NCBI GenBank assembly: GCA_905182745.1
Contig: CAJJCR010000009.1
Coordinates: 1-64,000 of the forward strand
DNA from: Bacteroidetes bacterium MED-G20
GTDB lineage: Bacteria; Bacteroidota; Bacteroidia; Flavobacteriales_D; Parvicellaceae
Length of the DNA: 64,000 nt
Direction of reading: 5' to 3'
This document shows positions 19,881 through 28,094 of the stretch, one piece after another; position 1 is the first letter of the stretch, and the number at the start of each line of letters is the position of its first letter. Both the position numbers and the translations under genes were made by a program. Below the pieces are notes generated by a model that saw nothing but the letters and a program-made list of their open reading frames with translations, searched no databases and was not told where the DNA came from.

Positions 19881-21746
19881 ATGAGAAAAACACACTTAAC
19901 TATAATTTACTTTTGCATTTGCAGTATTTTTAATGCTCAATTAAAATCGGATAAAAATTTTAACTCTTGTGATTTCAAACCACTTGTTAATCAAAATTTA
20001 AATTTTTCTAAATCTAGTTTTGACACCATAGCCTATAACACTTTTGATGATGTTACAGATTGGACAATTAGTGCTCCAAATTTACAAGGCCAATGGGAGG
20101 TTGTAACTTCAACACCTGCAGACGTTGTAAATTACATGGCTGCTATGGCTTCTAGTACAGCTTCAGATGGATTTGCTGTTTTTAATGGAATTCAATATTT
20201 ACTTAACGCCAGCGTGGACTTTCAAGATGCGGCAATAGAACTAAATGACACTCTTGACTTAAGTAATTACCCAAGTGTTACATTAGAATTTGAACAAATG
20301 TATAGAGCGTTTAATTATGATAAAACTTTTGTAGAATTATCTACTGATTATGGTACCACCTGGACATCTATTGAGCTCAACGATCAAGTTACTACCAATG
20401 ATCCAGCTATTCAAGAACTAGTTGGAATTAACATCTCATCCTACGTTGGTGGGCAACAAGGGGTTAAAATAAGATTTAGATGGACAAGCGATAGTGACGA
20501 TGATTCTTTTGGTTCTGGATATGCTTGGTTAATTGATGATTTAAAGGTAACAGTTCCACCAGAAAATGACATTCAAAATGTTTCATCCTGGATTTTTGGA
20601 GAGAATAGTGGAGGTGCCGAGTATGGTAGAACTCCAATTTCACAAGTAGAGCAAAATTACTTTATAGGTTCTTCAGTTTATAATTATGGATCTATAGATC
20701 AAACAAATGTTGTTTCCAACGGAAACTTCACAGGAGCAACAACTATTACAAGTTCAACCACTGGCTCTTTAATTGCAAGCGACTCTACAGAAGTTATTGA
20801 AAGTCTGAATCCTGTTAATTTTTCGGTAGGTAATTATACAGGTTCTGTAACGGTAACATCTATGGGAGATACTTTAGGTTCTGGGAATTTTGACGACAAT
20901 ACCTATTTAAGAAATTTTGAGATAACCAATGATATCTATTCCTTAGATGGACTTGGCAACCATCCAGCAGATTATGAAGCCATTGGGTCCTTAGGTTCTA
21001 ATTCTTGGTCAGATGCTTCAGACGGGTTAGTTTGTGGCACTTATTATCCACTTATACAAGAAGAAATTTTGAACTCTGTTAGAGCTTACATTACAAGTTC
21101 TACAGAAGCTCAAAGTGAAGTAATTTTGTACATCCTGGATTCATTAAGTTTTGCAGGTGGTCTATTTAGCAACTCGCTTTTCACTTCAGAATTGTATACT
21201 GTTACTGCACAGGATGTAAATAATGGGTATATTGATATTGCTGTTGCAAACAATATTGGATGGGATCCTATTAATAATACTTCTACATGGGAAAATGTTA
21301 CTTTGGGAATAGGTGGATACTATGCTGCAATAGAATTGTATAGCGGAGGAAATACTTACGACATAAGAATTTTAGATGACAATACTGTTGGGCAACCGGC
21401 GTGGTCAAGCGCAATATGGTACCCAGCACCCACTAGTACATTTTATTCAAATGGAAATGCATTTGCAATTAGAATGAACTTTGGAGCTAGTGTAGATTTA
21501 GTAGAGAATTCAGCTAACAAATTGCGTGTTTTTCCAAATCCATCTAAAGAATTTGTAAATATTAAATTAGAAAACAACTTACCAAGCGAGTTAATATTAA
21601 TGGACATTTCGGGTAAAATTATTTTAAAAAAAATATTTACAAATAGCTTAAATATTAATCTATCTAACCTGAATAATGGAATTTATTTCCTTTCTGTAGC
21701 CAATAATTCTCAAATTATTACCGAAAGAGTTAATGTTATAAAATAG
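19881..21746 (+). CDS. T9SS cargo protein A, tandem paralog 1
   Basis: Secreted protein of 621 aa with a signal peptide (THLTIIYFCICSIFNAQ). Residues about 50-230 look like a jelly-roll/MAM-like beta-sandwich domain (VELSTDYGTTWTSIEL, GSGYAWLIDDLKV). Residues about 230-540 form a module shared with the next gene, containing SLDGLGNHPADYEAIGSLG and PAWSSAIWYPAPTSTFY. The last 75 aa (RVFPNPSKEFVNIKL ... NNGIYFLSVANNSQ) are a type A T9SS sorting domain. The role is unknown; an adhesin or structural surface protein would fit. The 11-nt gap to gcvP suggests readthrough, though the pairing has no obvious metabolic sense. Confidence 0.8.
   Translation: MRKTHLTIIYFCICSIFNAQLKSDKNFNSCDFKPLVNQNLNFSKSSFDTIAYNTFDDVTDWTISAPNLQGQWEVVTSTPADVVNYMAAMASSTASDGFAVFNGIQYLLNASVDFQDAAIELNDTLDLSNYPSVTLEFEQMYRAFNYDKTFVELSTDYGTTWTSIELNDQVTTNDPAIQELVGINISSYVGGQQGVKIRFRWTSDSDDDSFGSGYAWLIDDLKVTVPPENDIQNVSSWIFGENSGGAEYGRTPISQVEQNYFIGSSVYNYGSIDQTNVVSNGNFTGATTITSSTTGSLIASDSTEVIESLNPVNFSVGNYTGSVTVTSMGDTLGSGNFDDNTYLRNFEITNDIYSLDGLGNHPADYEAIGSLGSNSWSDASDGLVCGTYYPLIQEEILNSVRAYITSSTEAQSEVILYILDSLSFAGGLFSNSLFTSELYTVTAQDVNNGYIDIAVANNIGWDPINNTSTWENVTLGIGGYYAAIELYSGGNTYDIRILDDNTVGQPAWSSAIWYPAPTSTFYSNGNAFAIRMNFGASVDLVENSANKLRVFPNPSKEFVNIKLENNLPSELILMDISGKIILKKIFTNSLNINLSNLNNGIYFLSVANNSQIITERVNVIK
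20568..21500 (+). repeat. Paralogous module copy 1 of a tandem gene duplication
   Basis: DNA encoding the shared central module of the T9SS cargo gene at 19881. It aligns by eye with 22650-23575 in the next gene, including nearly identical stretches such as TTAGTTTGTGGCACTTA and ATTCTTGG.CAGATGC. Divergence at many third positions shows that the duplication is not recent. Confidence 0.7.
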
Positions 21747-21855
21747 GATTTTAGTGGAATAAGTTTTGTTTAACCTCACAGCGAAATAGTTAAATATTTC
21801 ATTTAAATAAACTATTTTTTTCTTATTATTGTTTTATAAACTTAATGACAATAAA

Positions 21856-23818
21856 ATGAAAAAAATTTACTTATTACTCTTTTGCATAACTACTAGTTTT
21901 TTAGCAAGTGCACAAAGCTCTTCGAGTCAAATGTCTAAAAAATATGAATTTATAGAAGAAAGAATTAAACCTGACTTCTCAAGCCAACCTAAAGGTGTAG
22001 TGCTTTGGGAAAATCAATTTGACAACTGCAAGTGACTGGGTTACTGATAACAGTTGTTCTTATGCAGCTTACAATATAGTTGGCGGTTATGATTACACCA
22101 ACCAAACTCCAATCACTTCAACTTCAGCTTGTACAGGTACGGGTACTGCTGCTACAGACCCTGGAACAGGAACTACAGCTCAGTGGAGATTCGAAACAGA
22201 TGCTAACTTAATACCTGTTGGTGCTCTTGCGCCGTTTGGCTCTGCTTCGGCATCTAATGGTTTTCTATTTATAAATTCTGATGCATGTGGTGGTGGTGAT
22301 GGTGACGGTACGCCAATATATGTTACTGCAACAATTGCAACTCCTATAGATTTAACTGGCGAAAATAGTGTTGTTTTGTCTTTCTCTCATAATTATAGAT
22401 GGTGGCAAGATACTAGAGGGGTAAGAGTTTCTGGAGATAATGGTGCTACTTGGGTTCAGTATGAAATTACTAATAATTCTGGCTATCCTAACGATCAAAA
22501 TTCTGGAAATCCTGAAATTACAAGCATTGATGTTTCATCAGATGTTGGTGGACAATCTCAAGTTTTAGTACAGTTTTATTACGAAGACAATGACTTTTGG
22601 GCTTGGTACTGGGCTGTAGATGATGTTAAAATATCTAGAAAAGATTTAAATAACATTCAAGCGAATTCTTCATGGATTTATGGAGAAACTCATTATGGTG
22701 CTGAATACGGAAGAGTTCCAATTACTGAAATTGATGCGAGCTGGGTAGTTGGTGCACAAGTAACCAACGATGGTGTTAATGACCAAACAAATGTTACTTT
22801 AAATGCTGATTTTGGTTCTTTCAGCACTACTTCTTCACTTGGAATTGTTGAATCAGATTCTTCATCAGTTATTGAATCGTTGGAGCCTTTAAATCTTACA
22901 GCTGGAACGTACCAAGGTACTTTTACAGTAAGTTCAGATTCTGACCAAGTAGGTGGTGCAAATTTTGGAGACAATACTTATGAAAGGAACTTTGAAATAA
23001 CTAGCGATGTTTACTCTCTAGATGGTATTGGATTACACCCAGCAGGTTATGAAGCTCTTGGATCCCTTGGAAGTAATTCTTGGGCAGATGCTGCAGATGG
23101 ATTAGTTTGTGGCACTTACTATAACTTAAAGCAAACTCAAGTTTTAAATTCTGTAAGAACTTATATCACATCAACCTCGGTTGCTCAAGCTGAAATTATT
23201 CTCTACATTATTGATTCTTTAAGTTTCTCCACTGGAGCTTTTGGGAATGCAACCTATACATCTGATTTGTATACTTTAACTGCAACTGATGTTGCCAATG
23301 GGTACTTTGATTTATCAATAGCAACACTTTCTGGATGGGACCCTTCAACTAATAGCAATACTTGGGAAAACTTAACTTTAAGTGCAGGTGGTTATTACTT
23401 GGCTGTTGAATTATTCAGTGGTGGTGGTACTTACCATGTAAGAATTGTAGATGATGCAACTGTTACACAGCCTGCATGGTCAAGTGCAATATGGTATCCA
23501 GCACCTACTAGTACATTTTATTCCAATGGTAATGCTTTTGCAATCAGAATGAATATGGGAGCAAATGTTGGAATAAATGAAAATGTTGCTAATGAAGTTT
23601 CTATTTACCCAAATCCAACTTCTGATGTTTTAAACATCTCTACAAATTCTAATGATTTGAGCGAGTTAACTGTTAAAGACATTACTGGAAAAATAGTACT
23701 AAATCAAAAGTTTAACAATAAGATTACCATTAGTACTGAAAATTATTCCAAAGGGGTTTATTTAATTAATGTCAAAAATAATCTTGGTACAGTTTCAGAA
23801 AAGATATCGGTAAGATAA
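21856..23818 (+). CDS. T9SS cargo protein A, tandem paralog 2 (one frameshift)
   Basis: Paralog of the preceding gene, about 654 aa after repair. I start it at the Met of MKKIYLLLFCITTSFLASAQ (21856), a clear signal peptide, rather than at the track start 21829. The track splits it near 22025: removing one A from GACAAC restores VLWENQFDTASDWVTDN, which parallels FDDVTDWTI of paralog 1. The N-terminal domain differs (Gly/Thr/Ala-rich TGTGTAATDPGTGTTAQW, then DNGATWVQYEITNN and WAVDDVKI). The module SLDGIGLHPAGYEALGSLG is shared, and the end (SIYPNPTSDVLNIST ... KGVYLINVKNN) is a type A sorting domain. A strong hairpin terminator follows. Confidence 0.8.
22650..23575 (+). repeat. Paralogous module copy 2 of a tandem gene duplication
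   Basis: Second copy of the module described for 20568-21500. The protein pair reads SLGSNSWADAADGLVCGTYY here against SLGSNSWSDASDGLVCGTYY in copy 1. Confidence 0.7.
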
Positions 23819-23848
23819 TTTAATGTATAGGTATTATTTGCAAAATAC

Positions 23849-23874
23849 AAAGGGGAGTTTACTCCCCTTTTTTT
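23849..23874 (+). terminator. Rho-independent terminator after paralog 2
   Basis: AAAGGGGAGT-TT-ACTCCCCTTT followed by a T run: a stem of 9-10 bp with four G-C pairs in a row, 30 nt after the stop codon. It separates the tandem paralogs from the PA-domain gene. Confidence 0.85.
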
Positions 23875-23953
23875 ATGCTTTGTAGCTAAAAAAAGTTTTT
23901 TTTAGAGGATTATTTTCATACATTTAAGATTATTAATAATTTAAATTCATGAT

Positions 23954-25666
23954 ATGAAAAAACTAATACTAAGTACATTCATTTTATTATTTGGTTGTGC
24001 AAGCGCCTTCGCTCAACAAATTGAGTTCACAATTGAAGCTCCTGCTTCGATTGCTGGAGCTTATGGTTTCAGTTCAACTAATGATGTTGCAGGATGGGGT
24101 AGCCCAGATTTAACTGATACTTCAAACGCTGTAACAGATACTTTAATGTTTGTAGAAGATGGTACTACTGGTACCAATCCCCAAGGAAATCCAATCTCTC
24201 AAGAAGGTTGTTTTCCATTAATCAATGATTTAACAGGTAAAATTGCTGTTATCTGGAGAAACACTTGTCAATTTGGAACTAAAATTCAATTTGCAGAACA
24301 AGCAGGTGCCAGAGCTGTAATAATTATTAACAGAGAACCAGGATTGGTAAATATGGCTCCAGGAGATAGTGGAGCAGTATGTACCATACCGGCAATTTTT
24401 GTTGAGGACGCAACAGGTGCTATTATAACTGCTGAAATGGCTAACGGCCCAGTTGTTGCATTTATAGGTTCAAGAAATTTCGACAACAATTTATCTGTTA
24501 CTGCTGCTGATGTAATTCTTCCAGAAGCAACTTCAACACCTTCTGCATTAGCACAAGATAATTCAGAATACGAAGTACAAGTTGGAAGTTGGGTAGTTAA
24601 TTCAGGAAATATTGACAATAATGCTGTTTTAAACGCAACAATAACATCTGGTGGTACTACTTTGTATGATCAATCTACTGCGCCTACTCCAATACTAGCT
24701 GGTGATAGTGCATATTTTTCTTTACCTACTTTTAGTCAAGCATCTTACAGTACTGGAATGTATAACTTAACTTACAGTGTAGATACTACTGGTGACGAAT
24801 TTCAATCTGATAATTCTGTAAGTGCTGATTTTCACATAAGCAATACAAAGTTTTCCAACGTTCCTTTAGACACTAATGAGAATATGGTATTAAGTCCTTT
24901 TTACAGACCAAACAGTGCTACTGGGAGTGTAAGTGTTTGTGCTCCATTTATGGACCCAAATGCAAGTAGAATGGCTGCAATGGGATTAAGTTTTGCTGCT
25001 GTAGTAAGTGGTGGAGATTTATCCAATAGGTATTTTACGACTTATGCTCACGAGTGGGGAGATGTTTTTGCAGACTTAGATGATCCTGCGGCTGCTATAA
25101 GTATTATCAACACTATTGGGACTGGAGAATTTACTTATCCAAATGACTCTGCATATCAAGAAGTTTATGTGCCGTTTACAGACCCCGTAACCTTAGTGGA
25201 TAACCAAAGATATTTGTTCTGTGTTAACACATTTGACACGGACGTTTATATTGGTTTTGACGATAAATTAGACTACAATCAGAACATGAACAATGTTTAT
25301 AAGCAACCTGTAAGTTGTGTTGAAAATAATGGTTCATGGTTTTTAACTGGATTTGGTTCTGATGTTACTGCAGGTATTTCAGTAGAGCTTACCACCAACT
25401 TAAATGTTGAAGACAATGAATTGTCAAATATTGATGCTTATCCTAACCCAGCTAATGATATGGTAACTATTCCATTAAATGGTTTCGTTGGGAATGGTAC
25501 TGTTAATATTATGGACGTAACGGGAAAAATAATTTCTAGTAAAACAGTTAATGCAAGTAACCTTATCTCAATTGATGTAAGTGATATAGCAAACGGGAAT
25601 TATATATTTGATTTGAAATTACAAGATGGAAGATCAACTAAATTCAATATTGTAATTAGTAAATAG
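23954..25666 (+). CDS. T9SS cargo protein with protease-associated (PA) domain
   Basis: 570 aa, secreted. Signal peptide KLILSTFILLFGCASAFAQ. Residues about 70-175 match a PA domain (DLTGKIAVIWRNTCQFGTKIQFAEQAGARAVIIIN, then CTIPAIFVEDATGAII), usually found attached to subtilisin or M28 peptidases. Here no protease catalytic domain follows: the middle consists of Ig-like/beta-rich stretches (YEVQVGSWVVNSGNIDNNAVL) and a region with YFTTYAHEWGDVF. The last 80 aa (IDAYPNPANDMVTIPL ... ANGNYIFDLKLQDG) are a type A sorting domain. Probably a surface binding protein. It has its own terminator hairpin. Confidence 0.8.
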   Translation: MKKLILSTFILLFGCASAFAQQIEFTIEAPASIAGAYGFSSTNDVAGWGSPDLTDTSNAVTDTLMFVEDGTTGTNPQGNPISQEGCFPLINDLTGKIAVIWRNTCQFGTKIQFAEQAGARAVIIINREPGLVNMAPGDSGAVCTIPAIFVEDATGAIITAEMANGPVVAFIGSRNFDNNLSVTAADVILPEATSTPSALAQDNSEYEVQVGSWVVNSGNIDNNAVLNATITSGGTTLYDQSTAPTPILAGDSAYFSLPTFSQASYSTGMYNLTYSVDTTGDEFQSDNSVSADFHISNTKFSNVPLDTNENMVLSPFYRPNSATGSVSVCAPFMDPNASRMAAMGLSFAAVVSGGDLSNRYFTTYAHEWGDVFADLDDPAAAISIINTIGTGEFTYPNDSAYQEVYVPFTDPVTLVDNQRYLFCVNTFDTDVYIGFDDKLDYNQNMNNVYKQPVSCVENNGSWFLTGFGSDVTAGISVELTTNLNVEDNELSNIDAYPNPANDMVTIPLNGFVGNGTVNIMDVTGKIISSKTVNASNLISIDVSDIANGNYIFDLKLQDGRSTKFNIVISK

Positions 25667-25671
25667 AAATA

Positions 25672-26463
25672 CTAATATAAAAACTTAAAGGCCTCAAACG
25701 AGGCCTTTTTTTTGACTATTTTTTCATCTTTTGCAAGGAATTTAGAAACGTAAACAAAGTCGTATAACTCTTTTACTTTTACGTCTAAAATTTCTTCTTT
25801 ATTGCCTTCCCACTTTTTAACCCCACCATCAATAAATAGAATGTTTTCACCGATCTCTAAAACAGAATTCATATCATGGGTAATTACAATAGTTGTCATT
25901 TGATATTCTTTAGTTATCTCTTGAATTAACTCATCAATAACAATAGCTGTAACTGGATCTAAGCCTGAATTAGGTTCATCACAAAACAAATACTTTGGTT
26001 TCATAGATATAGCTCTAGCAATGGCTACCCTTTTCTGCATTCCCCCACTAATTTCAGATGGATATAAAGTGTTTTTATTTAAAATATTTACTCTATTCAA
26101 ACAAAAATTTACTCTATCAATTATTTCTTCTTCAGTCATCTTAGTAAACATCCTTAATGGAAAAGCAACATTTTCCTCCACGGTTAAAGAGTCAAAAAGT
26201 GCGCTTCCTTGAAATAGCATTCCTATTTGTTTCCTAACTTTCTTTTTATCTTTAGATTTTAAACTAGAGAATTTAATGTCATCGTAAAAAACATCACCAA
26301 TATCTGGCTCTAATAAGCCAACAATACATTTTGTTAAAACTGATTTTCCGGAACCACTTTTACCAATAATTAAATTAGTCTTACCCTTTTCAAAAACAAA
26401 AGAAATATCTTTTAAAATTTCTACTCCCGAGAAGGATTTGGATATATTTTTAACGTGAATCAA
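25672..26463 (-). CDS. ABC transporter ATP-binding protein, MlaF-like
   Basis: ATPase of a lipid (Mla-type) ABC transporter, 263 aa. Walker A GKSGSGKSVLTKCI, Q-loop GMLFQGSALF, signature ISGGMQKRVAIARAI, Walker B YLFCDEPNSGLDP and switch His VITHDM are all present. Its start overlaps the stop of the MlaE-like permease by 4 nt (ATGA). The last residues (KKKASFEAFKFLY) are encoded through a GC-rich hairpin that looks like the terminator of the convergent T9SS gene, directly after a run of eight A on the minus strand. The natural C-terminus may therefore end earlier if that run is miscounted. No mlaD substrate-binding gene is adjacent. Confidence 0.88.
   Translation of the reverse strand: MIHVKNISKSFSGVEILKDISFVFEKGKTNLIIGKSGSGKSVLTKCIVGLLEPDIGDVFYDDIKFSSLKSKDKKKVRKQIGMLFQGSALFDSLTVEENVAFPLRMFTKMTEEEIIDRVNFCLNRVNILNKNTLYPSEISGGMQKRVAIARAISMKPKYLFCDEPNSGLDPVTAIVIDELIQEITKEYQMTTIVITHDMNSVLEIGENILFIDGGVKKWEGNKEEILDVKVKELYDFVYVSKFLAKDEKIVKKKASFEAFKFLY
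25687..25713. terminator. Terminator hairpin shared by convergent genes
   Basis: AAAGGCCTC-AAAC-GAGGCCTTT followed on the plus strand by more T. The 9-bp stem lies 20 nt after the stop of the PA-domain T9SS gene and inside the last codons of the convergent MlaF-like gene. The T run is good on the plus strand only. Confidence 0.8.
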
Positions 26464-27200
26464 ATCAACATTAATTGAGTTAATATATAATTAGCAAAAA
26501 GTATGAAAATACTACTGTAAACTACAGCATTAGTGCTTGCTTTACCGACCTCCAATGCTCCTCCTTTTAGATAATAACCGTAATAACTAGAAATACTGGT
26601 GATTATAAAAGCAAAAACTATCGTTTTTGTAAGTGCATAGCGAATGAAAACAAAATTGTCCTCAGAAAAATATCTAATTCCTAATATATATTGCTTAACA
26701 GGTATTATTTCTGTAAAATAACAAACCAAACCGCCACCAAAAAAACCAAAAAACATGCTGTACATAATTACTATTGGAAAAATAAATAACGCAGCTAAAA
26801 TCTTTGGTCCTACTAAATATCCTATAGAATTTACTCCCATAACTTCTAATGCATCAATTTGCTCTGTAACTCGCATAGTTCCAAGCTCAGATGCTATATT
26901 AGATCCCACTTTACCTGCTAGTATTAAAGAAATTATGGTTGGACAAAACTCTAGAAGCATAGATTGCTTAATTGTAAACCCTACCGTGTAATCTGGAATC
27001 CAAGCAGATTCTATAGCAGTTGCAGTTTGAATCACTAGAACAGCACCCATAAAAGCGGACATTAGAGAAACTATAAATAATGATTTCACCCCTAACTGGA
27101 CAACTTCATCTATAAACCTTCTCCAATAAACACTAAATTTTTCAGGCTTGAAAAAGATGTGGTAAAGCATGAACATATATTTACCTAAATTTCTTATCAT
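26460..27200 (-). CDS. ABC transporter permease, MlaE-like
   Basis: 246-aa inner membrane permease of the MlaE family, part of a phospholipid or lipid transporter. Typical segments: GVKSLFIVSLMSAFMGAVLVIQTA, the conserved loop LILAGKVGSNIASELGTMRVTEQIDALEVMGVNS (EQIDAL is the family hallmark), and a C-terminal TM helix VVYSSIFILFANYILTQ. First gene of a two-gene operon with the ATPase (4-nt overlap). In proteobacteria the complex also needs MlaD, which must be encoded elsewhere or be absent. Confidence 0.9.
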   Translation of the reverse strand: MIRNLGKYMFMLYHIFFKPEKFSVYWRRFIDEVVQLGVKSLFIVSLMSAFMGAVLVIQTATAIESAWIPDYTVGFTIKQSMLLEFCPTIISLILAGKVGSNIASELGTMRVTEQIDALEVMGVNSIGYLVGPKILAALFIFPIVIMYSMFFGFFGGGLVCYFTEIIPVKQYILGIRYFSEDNFVFIRYALTKTIVFAFIITSISSYYGYYLKGGALEVGKASTNAVVYSSIFILFANYILTQLMLI

Positions 27201-27278
27201 ATATTTATATTAACCAAAATAAACAATAATAATTGTGAATCCATAAATGCAATCATTAATTTTGGAAGAATTCTATTA

Positions 27279-27425
27279 ATGAAAAAAAGTATGGTTTTAA
27301 AATATAGCCTAATATTATTGCTTTTGCTAAGCATTTTGAGCTGTAGCGTACTGAAGAAAAAGAAAAATTGCGATTGTCCAGAATGGTCTTATTACAAAAA
27401 TGAAAAACCTAACGAATTCACTTAA
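27279..27425 (+). CDS. Small lipoprotein, 48 aa (not in ORF track)
   Basis: ATG at 27279 opens a 48-codon frame ending TAA at 27425. The product starts with a basic N-terminus, a Leu-rich hydrophobic core (YSLILLLLLSIL) and a lipobox (LSC), so it should be a lipoprotein with about 27 mature residues. These are basic and then Cys-rich: SVLKKKKNCDCPEWSYYKN. Short lipoproteins with a basic segment and CDCP or CPxF-type motifs occur in Bacteroidetes, but I know of no function. It is 78 nt downstream of, and divergent from, mlaE, and its stop is 10 nt before the nucleotidyltransferase start, so the two are probably one unit. Confidence 0.65.
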   Translation: MKKSMVLKYSLILLLLLSILSCSVLKKKKNCDCPEWSYYKNEKPNEFT

Positions 27426-27435
27426 ATCAAAAAAA

Positions 27436-27858
27436 ATGAAAAAGAAAGCAATTATTGTGAGTGGCTACTTCAACCCTATACATAAAGGACATTTAGAATA
27501 TTTTCACAATGCTAAGGCAATTAGTGAAGAGCTTTTTGTAATTGTCAATTCTGATTTTCAAAGAGAATTAAAAGGAAGTAAAGAGTTTCAAGATGAGGAA
27601 GAAAGAATGATAATTGTAAGTCAAATTAAAAGTGTAAATAAAGCAATATTATCTGTTGACAAAGACAGAACAGTTTGTAAAACCATCAAAAAAATTGTTG
27701 AAGATTTTGGCTATGAATACGAATTTTCATTTGCCAATGGCGGAGATCAAAATAATAGCACGATTCCTGAAAAACCAATTTGTAAAGAATTAGGGGTAGC
27801 CCTAATAGATGGACTGGGAGACAAAATTCAATCCTCAAGTTGGTTACTTAATAAATGA
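27436..27858 (+). CDS. Cytidylyltransferase-like nucleotidyltransferase
   Basis: 140 aa from the second Met (KKKAIIVSGYFNPIHKGHLEYF); I prefer this start to 27400 because it avoids overlap with the lipoprotein gene and matches the family length. SGYFNPIHKGHLEYF contains the HxGH nucleotide-binding motif of the nucleotidyltransferase superfamily (as in glycerol-3-phosphate cytidylyltransferase, PPAT and RfaE-C). The second conserved motif of this fold, ISxxxxR/STxIR, is not seen in classic form; instead FANGGDQNN occurs near residue 107, a pattern found in Bacteroidetes RfaE-like proteins. The substrate is uncertain: possibly a sugar phosphate for envelope glycans. Confidence 0.75.
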   Translation: MKKKAIIVSGYFNPIHKGHLEYFHNAKAISEELFVIVNSDFQRELKGSKEFQDEEERMIIVSQIKSVNKAILSVDKDRTVCKTIKKIVEDFGYEYEFSFANGGDQNNSTIPEKPICKELGVALIDGLGDKIQSSSWLLNK

Positions 27859-28094
27859 CGATTTTACAGCTATGACATTATCACAATTTAAGTAAGTAAT
27901 TAATTTCATAGTATTTCGACCTTTTAGACTTAGACATACTCACTGTATTGTCTGAAATAATTATTTTATCTAAATTAAAAATCCTTATACATATAAGACC
28001 ATTATTATCATAGTAACAGCTTTTAATTCTTCTACAATTTCACAAATCTATTCTGGAATATCCACTTTATACATATCATACTAACAAAAATAAT
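27859..28094. other. 236-nt intergenic stretch with possible gene remnant
   Basis: No convincing gene. On the minus strand a 51-codon open frame ends at a TGA at 27881-27883 (SCYYDNNGLICIRIFNLDKIIISDNTVSMSK), and an ATG frame at 28074 (MYKVDIPE) leads toward it across at least one indel. This could be a small frameshifted protein or chance in AT-rich DNA. Confidence 0.3.
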
